Assembly (NCBI RefSeq): GCF_022921075.1
Contig: NZ_CP095050.1
Coordinates: 3,906,001 to 3,970,000, forward strand
Direction of reading: 5' to 3'
Origin: Hymenobacter sp. 5317J-9
Lineage (GTDB): Bacteria > Bacteroidota > Bacteroidia > Cytophagales > Hymenobacteraceae
Length of the DNA: 64,000 nucleotides
Positions 42,963 through 54,107 of the stretch are shown here, in pieces; the stretch's first letter is position 1; each line of letters begins with the position of its first letter. A program made the translations under genes and the position numbers. Below the pieces are notes generated by a model. That model ran no database searches, had not been told where the DNA came from, and saw only the letters and a list, made by a program, of their open reading frames with translations.

Positions 42963-43694
42963 CTAGCCGCCGCCCACCACCCGCGCAATGCCGAAGGCCG
43001 CCGCTGCCGCCAGCGCGCCCACCACGGCCATTTTGATGGCGCCCGCCACCGGCGGCTGCCCCGTCATGCGGCTTTTGAAGTAGCCAAACACCAGCAGGCA
43101 CACCAGCGTGATGGCCGCCGACCATGCCAGCCCCTGCGTGGGCGAATCGGTAAGAAAATAGGCGCTGAGCGGTATCAGGCCACCCAACGCGTACGCCAGG
43201 CTGATGGTGACGGCACTTTTGGGCGCCTGTTTGGGGTCGGGTTCTTCGAGGCCCAGCTCGTACTTCATCATGAATTTCACCCACTGCTCGGAGTCGGCGG
43301 TGAGCTCGGCCACGGCCTGGCGCCGCGTGGCCTCCGACAGGCCCATGTCGGCCAGCAGCTCCTCTACCTCGGCGCGCTCCTTGTCAGGCACTTCGCGCAC
43401 TTCGCGGTGCTCGCGGTCCAGCTCGGAGGCGTAGTGCTCCACTTCGGTGCGGCCGGCCAGGTAGCCGCCCAGGCCCATGGCAATGCTGCCGGCCACGATT
43501 TCGGCCAGCCCCGCCGTGATGACCAGCCCCGACGAGGCCACCGCCCCGCTCAGGCCCGCGGCCAGCGCAAACGGCACGGTCAGGCCGTCAGAAAGGCCAA
43601 TAACGATGTCCTGCAGCATGGCCGAGCTGGTCATGTGCGTTTCCGGGTGCGGGTCTTCGGCCAGCGCGGCGGCCGTGGTACGGGGCTCAGTCAT
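42963..43694 (-). CDS. VIT1/CCC1 family iron/manganese transporter
   Basis: This encodes 243 aa from ATG 43694. Membrane helices include DIVIGLSDGLTVPFALAAGLSG (with the GLSDG motif typical of the family), LAEIVAGSIAMGLGGYLAGR and, toward the C-terminus, SYALGGLIPLSAYFL and AITLVCLLVFGYFKSR. Between helices 2 and 3 lies a charged, Glu-rich stretch (EHYASELDREHREVREV to QWVKFMMKYELGL) that matches the cytoplasmic metal-binding domain of plant VIT1. It probably exports or stores Fe2+ or Mn2+. It is divergent from dps with 117 bp between, holding a 12-bp palindrome ACCCCGCGGGGT at 43723-43734. Confidence 0.9.
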   Translation of the reverse strand: MTEPRTTAAALAEDPHPETHMTSSAMLQDIVIGLSDGLTVPFALAAGLSGAVASSGLVITAGLAEIVAGSIAMGLGGYLAGRTEVEHYASELDREHREVREVPDKERAEVEELLADMGLSEATRRQAVAELTADSEQWVKFMMKYELGLEEPDPKQAPKSAVTISLAYALGGLIPLSAYFLTDSPTQGLAWSAAITLVCLLVFGYFKSRMTGQPPVAGAIKMAVVGALAAAAAFGIARVVGGG

Positions 43695-43811
43695 GGGACA
43701 AGTTTAAGCGCGGGCAACCTTAACCCCGCGGGGTGCTTTACGTACGCAGAAACAGAAATTTTCGCCACCGGCCCGGGCCGGTTTTCTTTCACCTCACTTC
43801 CTACTATCCTT

Positions 43812-44480
43812 ATGGCATCCTCCGCCAAAACGGCTGCCCCCAAAGCCGCGGCCGCTAAAAAAGCTCCCGCCACCAAAGCCGGCGGCCAAAGCGCCCGCTC
43901 CAACGCTGCCGTCAACATTCAGCCCGTGCTGGGCCAGCAAAACAACGCCCCCGCGCCCACCCAGCGCTACGGCACCGTGAGCCAGCGCTTGCCCATCGGC
44001 CTCGACGAAAAAACCCGCCAGGAAAGCGTGACCGGCCTCAACCAGTTGCTGGCCGACACCATCACCCTGCGCGACATGTACAAGAAGCACCACTGGCAGG
44101 TGGTGGGCCCCACTTTCTACCAACTGCACCTGCTCTACGACAAGCACTACGAGGAGCAGTCGGTGCTGGTCGACGCCATTGCCGAGCGTATTCAGATTCT
44201 GGGCGGCGTGGCCGTGGCCATGGCCCACGACGTGGCCGAGCTCAGCAGCATTCCGCGCGTGCCGCGCGACCGCGAAGAGGCCCCCGTACAGGTGTCGCGC
44301 CTGCTCGACGCCCACCAGCGCCTGCTCAAAAACTGCCACGACTACGCCGACACCGCCGATGAAAACGGCGACGACGGCACCAACGACCTCATCGTGAGCC
44401 AGCTCATCCGCACCAACGAGATGCAGGTATGGTTCGTGTCGGAGCACGTAGTCGACTCGCCGCTGATTCAGGCGAAATAG
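43812..44480 (+). CDS. dps: Dps-family ferritin-like DNA-protection protein
   Basis: This encodes 222 aa from ATG 43812 (MASSAKTAAPKAAAAKK). The first ~55 residues are an Ala/Lys-rich tail that may bind DNA; the ferritin-like core begins at QRLPIGLDEKTRQESV. The intersubunit ferroxidase site is visible in KKHHWQVVGPTFYQLHLLYDKHYEEQS, with His, His, Asp and Glu in the usual spacing. The core helix bundle ends near WFVSEHVVDSPL. Dps oxidises Fe2+ with H2O2 and stores it, protecting DNA. The tail is longer than in E. coli Dps. It is divergent from a VIT1-type transporter, so the pair may be co-regulated by iron or oxidative stress. Confidence 0.93.
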   Translation: MASSAKTAAPKAAAAKKAPATKAGGQSARSNAAVNIQPVLGQQNNAPAPTQRYGTVSQRLPIGLDEKTRQESVTGLNQLLADTITLRDMYKKHHWQVVGPTFYQLHLLYDKHYEEQSVLVDAIAERIQILGGVAVAMAHDVAELSSIPRVPRDREEAPVQVSRLLDAHQRLLKNCHDYADTADENGDDGTNDLIVSQLIRTNEMQVWFVSEHVVDSPLIQAK

Positions 44481-44501
44481 AAGGTCAAAAAGCTCGAATA
44501 A

Positions 44502-44595
44502 CGGTCATGCTGAGCGTAGCCGAAGCATCTCTACCGCGTTGCTAATCAATGTTAGTGCTGCGGTAGAGATGCTCCGGCTACGCTCAGCATGACCG
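44502..44595. repeat. Intergenic inverted repeat, family B copy 3
   Basis: Arms ACGGTCATGCTGAGCGTAGC and GCTACGCTCAGCATGACCGT pair almost perfectly over ~36 bp with the ATCTCTACCGC/GCGGTAGAGAT core. It lies between convergent dps and the iron-permease-family gene, so it could terminate both. Confidence 0.88.
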
Positions 44596-44629
44596 TTTTG
44601 CTTTAAAATCAGCCAACTTCCCGCCCCAC

Positions 44630-45094
44630 CTATTGCATGTGGGCGGCCAGCTTGTCGTTGTGGTTATCCTGGGCTTCTTCCACGGTATGGGTCTTGCCCA
44701 GGTCGTTGTCTTTTTTGGCCATCTCGGCCAGCGCGCAGTAGAAATCGTGCAGAAGCTTTATCTCCTCTTCCGAAAAGTCCTGCGCGTTGATGAGGCGGTT
44801 GCTAGCGCCCTTGTGGGCCGCAATAAGTTCGTTGAGCTTGAGATGCAGCACCAGCGAATCCTTGTTTTGAGCGCGCTGAATGAGAAAAACCATCAGGAAG
44901 GTAATGACGGTGGTGCCCGTGTTGATGACCAGCTGCCAGGTTTCGGAATAATCAAACAGCGGCCCCGTGAGGGCCCACACCAGCACCAGCCCGGCCGCGG
45001 TCACAAAGGCCGGCGTCGACCCGGAAAACTCGGTGATAGCGCTAGCCATTCGCCCGAAAAAGGAGGAAGGAGCGGGTTTTTCGGGAAAATTCAT
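44630..45094 (-). CDS. Low-affinity iron permease family protein
   Basis: This encodes 154 aa from ATG 45094 (MNFPEKPAPSSFFGRMAS). It has two hydrophobic helices, FVTAAGLVLVWALTGPLF and WQLVINTGTTVITFLMVFLIQ, then the conserved RAQNKDSLVLHLKLNELIAA segment. This is the bacterial low-affinity iron permease family (related to a part of yeast Fet4). The C-terminal ~65 residues (HDFYCALAEMAKKDND) are acidic and soluble. Actual iron transport by the short bacterial form has not been settled. It is close to dps and VIT1-type genes. Confidence 0.88.
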   Translation of the reverse strand: MNFPEKPAPSSFFGRMASAITEFSGSTPAFVTAAGLVLVWALTGPLFDYSETWQLVINTGTTVITFLMVFLIQRAQNKDSLVLHLKLNELIAAHKGASNRLINAQDFSEEEIKLLHDFYCALAEMAKKDNDLGKTHTVEEAQDNHNDKLAAHMQ

Positions 45095-45291
45095 GGCGAA
45101 AGCTGGTCGAGGGTGAATGGTGAAAGGCGCAAAGCGCGAATTTTTGGCAAGGTAACTTCTTGAACCATGGAAGTTTGGTGAAAAAGCGCGGCGATGTTTG
45201 GTAAGTGCGGTTTTCGCCGGCTATCTTTGCACCCGCTTCGCCGCCTCAGCGAAGCCGGTTTCGGCCGAATTTCCCGGTTTAGTTGCCTTTT

Positions 45292-45373
45292 GCGCACGTG
45301 GTGAAACTGGTAGACACGCCATCTTGAGGGGGTGGTGCCTTCGGGTGTGGGAGTTCGAATCTCCCCGCGCGCA
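45292..45373 (+). tRNA. tRNA-Leu (anticodon GAG)
   Basis: The cloverleaf reads acceptor GCGCACG, D-arm GTG-AAACTGGTAGA-CAC, anticodon arm CCATC-TTGAGGG-GGTGG with GAG at 45326-45328, a long class II variable arm (TGCCTTCGGGTGT), T-arm GGGAG-TTCGAAT-CTCCC and 3' acceptor CGCGCGC plus A73. CCA is not encoded. One acceptor pair (A5 with C68) is a mismatch. A terminator follows within 10 bp. Confidence 0.95.
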
Positions 45374-45382
45374 CGCAAAACG

Positions 45383-45416
45383 AAAGCCCGCTGCAAGCAT
45401 TTGCAGCGGGCTTTTT
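45383..45416. terminator. Terminator after tRNA-Leu
   Basis: AAAGCCCGCTGCAA pairs with TTGCAGCGGGCTTT around a short loop, followed by TT and a T-rich stretch. It ends the tRNA transcript. Confidence 0.92.
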
Positions 45417-45442
45417 CGTTGCTGCTTTGCTGAAGAATTAAC

Positions 45443-45470
45443 GTCATGCTTCAGCTGCGCTCAGCATGAC
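45443..45470. repeat. Short palindrome related to family B
   Basis: GTCATGCT and AGCATGAC flank TCAGCTGCGCTC. It looks like a shortened copy of the longer family B palindromes, with most of the arms lost. It lies between the tRNA terminator and the end of the RqcH gene. Confidence 0.6.
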
Positions 45471-45488
45471 ACTTTTTATAGCCTAGCC

Positions 45489-47102
45489 CTACTCGCGCTC
45501 GAAGGGGTTGCCGGGCTTCACCAGCACCACCCGCTCTCGCTCCACCAGCACCTGCCCGGGCAAGGCGCCTTTGGGCTTGCGCACAAACTTTTTGGGCGTC
45601 ACGGTCACGGGGCACAATGTATCGTGCTGCCGGCGCGAGTACCAGCCGGCCAGCTGCGCGGCGTGCTCTATCACGGGTTCGGGCACGGGCTGCCCGGCCC
45701 GATGCCGAATAACGACGTGCGAACCCGTTACGTCTTTGGCGTGCAGCCAGAGGTCGTCCTTGTGCGCGTATTTCTGGGTAAGTAAGTCGTTGTTGACGGC
45801 GTTGCGGCCCACCAAAATGGTAAAGCCCCGGTCTTCAAATACCTTAAAAGGAAGCTCCGTGGCGGCTTTAGCAGCGATGGGCGCGGGGTTGAGGCCGTGG
45901 AGCTTGCGCCAGGCACGCAGGCCGCGCAGCTCGGCCAGCGGCGGCTGGGTGTCCAGCTCCTCTAGTCGCTCCAGGGCCGTCAGGGCGTCGGCTTCGCGCC
46001 GGGCAATGCGCTCGATGAGCTGGCGCTCTTCGATTTGCTGGTTTTTGCCTTTGCGGTACAGGTTTTCGGCAGTCAGCTGGGGCTTTTCGTTGGGCTTGAG
46101 CTTAATGACCCTAGGCAGATTGGTGTAGAAGTCCAACACTTCAATCTGCTCGGCCCGCGCCGGAATCTCGTGCAGATGCGCCATAATCAGGTCGGCGGTG
46201 TGGCGGTAGCCGGCCTCGTGGGCCAGCGCATACAGACGCTGCCGGGCGTGAGCAGCGGCCGTGCTGGCTTCGTCGGCGCGGCGCTCCAGCAGCTGGCGCA
46301 GCTGCTTGGTTTCCATTTCCAACGCCCGCCGACCCAAAGCCATAGGCACGAAGCGGCGCAGGGCCGCAATGGGGTCGTCGCCGGGCAGCGTTTCGAGGAT
46401 GTCGCCGAGTGGCAGCAAGCTCAGGCGCGTACGCCCATCCAGCTGAACGAAGTAGAAATGCGCGGGTTTTTCCAGCTGGGCCAGCACTTGGTTTACCAGC
46501 CGGGGACGGGCTTCGGGCGGCGCCTGGTCGTAGCCCTGGTCACGCAGGTAGCGCAGGGGCAAGTCGGCCAGCGGGGGCGGCAGCTTGACCGGCGTCTGAA
46601 CCACGGATTCAGCGGATTTTTCGGATTGGTCGGATTGGTCGGATTGGTCGGATTTTGTGGATGGCGCTGGCGGCTGGGGCTTCAACTCGGCGTCGGCCAC
46701 GAGCTTTTGCTGGAAAAGCTGAGCCGCTGCGTCCGGCGTCGTACGAAAAATGGCGTTGGGCCGCGGGCCGTACAGCTTAAACACCAGCCGTGCCCCGCTG
46801 CGGAAATTCACTTGCAGCACCCGGTCCTGCGGCCAGGCAGCCACGCTTTCCACCCGCTCGCCCAGCAGGTCAGGAAACAAGTCGACCGAATTGGCGCGGG
46901 CCCGCTGGAAGGTTTCGGGCAGGGCCAGGGCGGGAAAAGTGGCGCCCAATTGCGCCTTCAGCCAGAATTCCTTGCCGCCGTCCGTGAGGCCGATAACCAG
47001 CTCGTCCTTTTCCTGCGTGAAGCACACCGCCACGCGGTAGCCCCGCAGCCGCTCGGTGAGTGCCGGGGCCAGTTGGCGTAGGAAATAATAGTTGGTGTGC
47101 AT
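45489..47102 (-). CDS. NFACT-family protein, RqcH-like ribosome quality control factor
   Basis: This encodes 537 aa from ATG 47102 (MHTNYYFLRQLAPAL). NFACT-N is at the N-terminus (LRGYRVAVCFTQEKDELVIGL), then a helix-hairpin-helix/coiled region (RQLLERRADEASTAAAHARQ), and the NFACT-R domain near the C-terminus, recognised by TILVGRNAVNNDLLTQKY and DDLWLHAKDVTGSHVVIRH. RqcH/NEMF proteins bind stalled 50S-peptidyl-tRNA and add Ala tails. Residues 145-165 hold a Ser-Asp-Gln repeat encoded by a tandem 9-bp repeat, probably a flexible linker. Bacteroidota members are often labelled DUF814 or fibronectin-binding. Residues of the NFACT-N catalytic region were not checked in detail. Confidence 0.88.
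   Translation of the reverse strand: MHTNYYFLRQLAPALTERLRGYRVAVCFTQEKDELVIGLTDGGKEFWLKAQLGATFPALALPETFQRARANSVDLFPDLLGERVESVAAWPQDRVLQVNFRSGARLVFKLYGPRPNAIFRTTPDAAAQLFQQKLVADAELKPQPPAPSTKSDQSDQSDQSEKSAESVVQTPVKLPPPLADLPLRYLRDQGYDQAPPEARPRLVNQVLAQLEKPAHFYFVQLDGRTRLSLLPLGDILETLPGDDPIAALRRFVPMALGRRALEMETKQLRQLLERRADEASTAAAHARQRLYALAHEAGYRHTADLIMAHLHEIPARAEQIEVLDFYTNLPRVIKLKPNEKPQLTAENLYRKGKNQQIEERQLIERIARREADALTALERLEELDTQPPLAELRGLRAWRKLHGLNPAPIAAKAATELPFKVFEDRGFTILVGRNAVNNDLLTQKYAHKDDLWLHAKDVTGSHVVIRHRAGQPVPEPVIEHAAQLAGWYSRRQHDTLCPVTVTPKKFVRKPKGALPGQVLVERERVVLVKPGNPFERE
46623..46654. repeat. Tandem 9-bp repeat inside the RqcH gene
   Basis: The unit GGATTGGTC occurs three times in a row with a partial fourth copy. 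On the minus strand it encodes (Ser-Asp-Gln)n. The 9-bp period keeps the reading frame, so copy number could vary between strains without breaking the gene. Confidence 0.8.
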
Positions 47103-47180
47103 GGATGAAGGAAGTTGACGCCCGCCAGGGTAAGTTCGGGCCCGACGTTATTCAACGGATAAACGCGCTGTGGTGCGTTC

Positions 47181-47948
47181 CTACACCTCCACCCGCAGCC
47201 CGTCATACGCCAGCCGAATCCAATCGGGCAGCTCAGCTTCCACCTCTTGGTGGCGGCCCAGCTGGTGGCTGATGTGCGTGAGAAATGCCCGCTTGGGCGC
47301 GGCCTCTTCCAGCACGGCCACGGCCTGGGCCAGCGTGAAGTGCGAAATATGCTCTTCGCGCCGCAAGGCGTTGAGCACGATGACGTCGGCATCGCGGAGC
47401 TGGGCGCGGGTTTCGGGGCCGATGTGGTTGGCGTCCGTCAGGTAGCAGAAGCCGCCGATGCGGAAGCCCAGCACCGGCAGGCGGTGGTGCATGGCCCGCA
47501 GGGGCTGCACGGGCACGCCCAGCACGTCAAACGGCGCGTCGTCGCGCTCAATGGGGTGCAGCGTCACGCGCGGCACGCCGGGGTACTTATTCTCGGCAAA
47601 AATGTAGGCAAACTCCTGTTGCAGCTGGCCCAGCACGCGGGGCTCGGCAAAAACCGGCATGTCGGTCTGCTGCCGGAAATTGAACGCCCGAATGTCGTCG
47701 AGGCCGGCGGTGTGGTCTTTGTGCTCGTGGGTGAACAGCAGCGCGTCGAGGTGCGTGATGCGGGCGCGCAGCATCTGCTGCCGGAAATCGGGGCCGGAGT
47801 CAATCACGAAGCTGCGGCCGGCCACTTCCACGTGCACCGACACGCGCAGGCGGTGGTCGCGGTGGTCGAGCGAGCGGCACACCGCGCAGGTGCACCCAAT
47901 CATGGGCACGCCCGACGAGGTGCCCGTACCTAAGAACGTTACAACCAT
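47181..47948 (-). CDS. MBL-fold metal-dependent hydrolase, PhnP-like
   Basis: This encodes 255 aa from ATG 47948 (MVVTFLGTGTSSGVPMIG); the frame runs 12 codons further but into repeat DNA. Metallo-beta-lactamase motifs: HEHKDHTAGLDDIR (the HxHxDH site), AMHHRLPVLGFRIG, and CYLTDANHIG with metal Asp; an early GCTCAVCRS gives a Cys motif seen in PhnP-type proteins. PhnP is a phosphodiesterase for cyclic ribose phosphates, but most Bacteroidota homologues are in other settings, so the substrate here is not known. It lies just upstream of a response regulator and downstream of RqcH. Confidence 0.87.
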   Translation of the reverse strand: MVVTFLGTGTSSGVPMIGCTCAVCRSLDHRDHRLRVSVHVEVAGRSFVIDSGPDFRQQMLRARITHLDALLFTHEHKDHTAGLDDIRAFNFRQQTDMPVFAEPRVLGQLQQEFAYIFAENKYPGVPRVTLHPIERDDAPFDVLGVPVQPLRAMHHRLPVLGFRIGGFCYLTDANHIGPETRAQLRDADVIVLNALRREEHISHFTLAQAVAVLEEAAPKRAFLTHISHQLGRHQEVEAELPDWIRLAYDGLRVEV

Positions 47949-47951
47949 TTT

Positions 47952-48030
47952 AATGAGTGAATGGGTGAATGGGTGAAGGAGCAAATGGCCGCGTGCTCAT
48001 TCACCCATTCACTCACTCACCCATTCACCA
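47952..48030. repeat. Intergenic inverted repeat, family C
   Basis: TGAGTGAATGGGTGAATGGG and, on the far side, CATTCACCCATTCACTCACT form long imperfect arms around GGAGCAAATGGCCGCGTGCT. The GTGAATGG unit is itself repeated in tandem within each arm. It fills the space between the MBL-fold gene and the response regulator. Confidence 0.75.
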
Positions 48031-48035
48031 ATTGA

Positions 48036-48422
48036 TTAGCCCACGTATTGCTTCACCACGCGCACCAGGGCGTCGAAGTCGAGGGGCTTGGGCAGGTAAT
48101 CGGTCACGCCGGCTTCGCGGAACTGGTCCATCGAGTAGTTGTTGGCGTTGCCGGTGATGGCGATGATGGGCAACTTGTTGATGGCCGGGTCGGCGTGGGC
48201 GCGGATTTCGCGGGTGCACTGCATGCCGTCCTTCACCGGGATGTTGATGTCCATGAGCACACAATCGACCGGCGTGGATTCGAGTTGCTTGAGGACTTCG
48301 CCTCCGTTTTTGGCCAGCACGATTTTGTACTTCTGCAACTCCAGAATTTTCCGGGTGAGGTTGAGAATCACCGAGCTGTCCTCAGCAATCAGAATGGTTT
48401 TGGATTGGGTATCGACGGACAT
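48036..48422 (-). CDS. Single-domain response regulator
   Basis: This encodes 128 aa from ATG 48422 (MSVDTQSKTILIAEDSSV); the frame continues upstream without a better start. A CheY-like receiver: ILIAEDSSVIL (acidic pocket), VLMDINIPVKDG with the phospho-acceptor Asp58, IIAITGNANN with the switch Thr, and DYLPKPLDFD with the conserved Lys. No output domain. It lies 55 bp downstream of a hybrid kinase that ends in an Hpt domain, so it may be that kinase's phosphate acceptor, and would then act by protein binding. Confidence 0.93.
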   Translation of the reverse strand: MSVDTQSKTILIAEDSSVILNLTRKILELQKYKIVLAKNGGEVLKQLESTPVDCVLMDINIPVKDGMQCTREIRAHADPAINKLPIIAITGNANNYSMDQFREAGVTDYLPKPLDFDALVRVVKQYVG

Positions 48423-48477
48423 GAGCGTTGGGGGTTGAATTGAATGGGGGGTAGAGAAATGGAAGAACGGGCCGATA

Positions 48478-52167
<3,690 letters not shown>

Positions 52168-52293
52168 ACAATAACGCGTCCTGCCTGTTGAAATTCCTGC
52201 TAATATAACCACCGTCGTGCCGGGCGGCGGCGTAAATTTGGCCAAAATAAAATAACTAACGCGGCCCCGGTTCCGAGGCGCCCGCTTCCGCTC

Positions 52294-53433
52294 TTGCCGC
52301 TTCCTTCCGCGCCGCGCCTGCTTTTCGCCGTTACCACCGACCTGTGCTTCGACCAGCGCATGCAGCGCATTTGCGGCAGCCTGGCCGCGGCCGGCTACCA
52401 GGTGCAGCTCGTGGGCTGGCAGCGGCCGGCCTCGCCCCCGCTCACGCCCCAGCCCTACCAACAGCACCGGCTGCGCGGTTGGTTTCAGAAGGGCAAGCTG
52501 TTTTACCTGGAATACAACCTGCGGCTGCTCATCTACTTACTGAGCCAACACGCCGCCGCCTGGTGCGCCTGCGACCTCGACACCGCCCTGCCCGTGTGGC
52601 TACGGGCGAGGTTAGGCGGGCAGCCGCTGGTATACGACGCCCACGAGTTGTTCACGGAGGTGCCCGAGGTGGTGGCCCGGCCGGCGGTGCAGCGCGTGTG
52701 GCGCTGGGTCGAAGGCTTCATTGTGCCGCGGGCGCGGCTGGCTTACACCGTAGGGCCGGCGTTGGCCGGAGTGTTTGAGCAACGCTACGGCCGGCCCTTT
52801 GGCGTGGTGCGCAACGTGAGTCGCCTACGCGAACAAGACGTATTGCCGCCCGCGCCCAGCGCCGCGCCGGCCGGCGGCTACATCCTGTACCAGGGGGCCC
52901 TGAACGTGGGCCGCGGCCTCGAAAACCTGCTCGATGCCATGCCGCAAGTGGCCGGCCGGCTGGTGATATGCGGCGAAGGCGACCTCTCGGCGGCCCTGCG
53001 CGCGCGCGCCGACCGGCTGGGCCTGCTGGAATCGGGCAAAGTGGAGTTTCGCGGCTTCGTGCTGCCCGAGACGCTCCGTGAGGTGACGCGCCACGCCGCC
53101 GTGGGCATTATGCTGCTCGAAAACATCGGGCTGAGCTATTACTATTCGCTGGCCAACAAGTTCTTCGACTACGTGCATGCCGGCATCCCGCAGGTGCTCA
53201 TCGATTTTCCCGAATACCGCACCCTCAACGACGAGTTCGACGTGGCCGAGCTGGTGACCGACCTCGCGCCCGCTACCCTGGCCCGCGCCCTCAACCGCCT
53301 GCTGCGCGACGAGCCCGCCCGCTACCAGCACCTGGCCGCCAACTGCCGCCGCGCCGCGCCCGAGCTCAGCTGGCAGCACGAGGAGCGGGCGCTGCGGCAG
53401 TATTGGGCACAAGTAGTGCCGCTGGCTGAATAG
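52294..53433 (+). CDS. Glycosyltransferase, GT4-like (GT-B fold)
   Basis: This encodes 379 aa with an apparent TTG start at 52294 (MPLPSAPRLLFAVTTDL); no ATG is available before residue 23. The N-terminal half has the Rossmann-like RLLFAVTTDLCFDQRMQR and PLVYDAHELFTEVPE segments; the C-terminal half has YILYQGALNVGRGLENLLDAM, LVICGEGDLSAALRARA, VEFRGFVLPETL and LANKFFDYVHAGIPQVL, typical of the GT4 donor-binding domain (glycosyltransferases group 1). The G-x-G...E motif near SLANKFFDY fits a nucleotide-sugar enzyme. Substrate unknown; role in surface polysaccharide is likely. It is divergent from the hybrid kinase. Confidence 0.87.
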   Translation: MPLPSAPRLLFAVTTDLCFDQRMQRICGSLAAAGYQVQLVGWQRPASPPLTPQPYQQHRLRGWFQKGKLFYLEYNLRLLIYLLSQHAAAWCACDLDTALPVWLRARLGGQPLVYDAHELFTEVPEVVARPAVQRVWRWVEGFIVPRARLAYTVGPALAGVFEQRYGRPFGVVRNVSRLREQDVLPPAPSAAPAGGYILYQGALNVGRGLENLLDAMPQVAGRLVICGEGDLSAALRARADRLGLLESGKVEFRGFVLPETLREVTRHAAVGIMLLENIGLSYYYSLANKFFDYVHAGIPQVLIDFPEYRTLNDEFDVAELVTDLAPATLARALNRLLRDEPARYQHLAANCRRAAPELSWQHEERALRQYWAQVVPLAE

Positions 53434-53501
53434 CCCGCGGAAAAAGCTTGGCTTCCTGACTTGGTTATGCCGGTTGCCGAAGCAATTGACGGCCTGCGGC
53501 T

Positions 53502-53849
53502 TCAGAGCCGCCCCTCACCCAGCACGGCCCGGCAAACCGCCGCGCAAGGCAAGGCCACCGGGAACACGGCCAGCAGGCCGGCGACGCGGGGCAAGGCCAC
53601 GCCCAGCAGGTTTTGCCCGTAGAGCGGCGCAGCATTGAACAGAAAGCTTAGGTCCGAGACGTGGGCCGTCACGCCGAGTTGCCCCAGCCGCAGGTAGGCT
53701 CCTACCACGGGCAGCAGCAGCCCGGCACTCAGCCAATACCCGGCCCGAAAATCCCGGCGCGGCGCCCGGCGCCAGCGGTCAACGCAGTGCAGCAATGCGG
53801 CCGCGGTGAGGCCGACCAGGAGCACAAGGGATAGAAGCTGGGGGAGCAT
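53502..53849 (-). CDS. Small membrane protein of unknown function
   Basis: This encodes 115 aa from ATG 53849 (MLPQLLSLVLLVGLTAAALL); a frame upstream is open to 53981 but lacks support. Two or three hydrophobic helices are seen: LPQLLSLVLLVGLTAAALLHC, AGYWLSAGLLLPVVGAYLRLG, and the later VALPRVAGLLAVFPVALPCAAV. It is basic in the loop WRRAPRRDFR. I do not recognise a family. The 258-bp region upstream, between it and the amidase, has no gene. Confidence 0.5.
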   Translation of the reverse strand: MLPQLLSLVLLVGLTAAALLHCVDRWRRAPRRDFRAGYWLSAGLLLPVVGAYLRLGQLGVTAHVSDLSFLFNAAPLYGQNLLGVALPRVAGLLAVFPVALPCAAVCRAVLGEGRL

Positions 53850-54107
53850 GCTGGGGAAAACGAGGAGGCGCTGCGGGGAGAACGACAAATGGGGAAGGCC
53901 TTTTGCGCAAAGAAACGGCCGGACAACGAATTGAAAAGGCGGCACTGACGAATCCTTGTCTTGTTCAAAAGCTGCCGCCACGTATTACTGCTAACGTGAA
54001 TTTCACCTGTGGCTGGATGCCCGGCCAAGCGGCGGGCCGCCTAACTTCGTACGGACGTTTTTATTCGGCCTGCGGCCTCTCCTGTCCGGACTCCCAATCC
54101 TTTTGCT

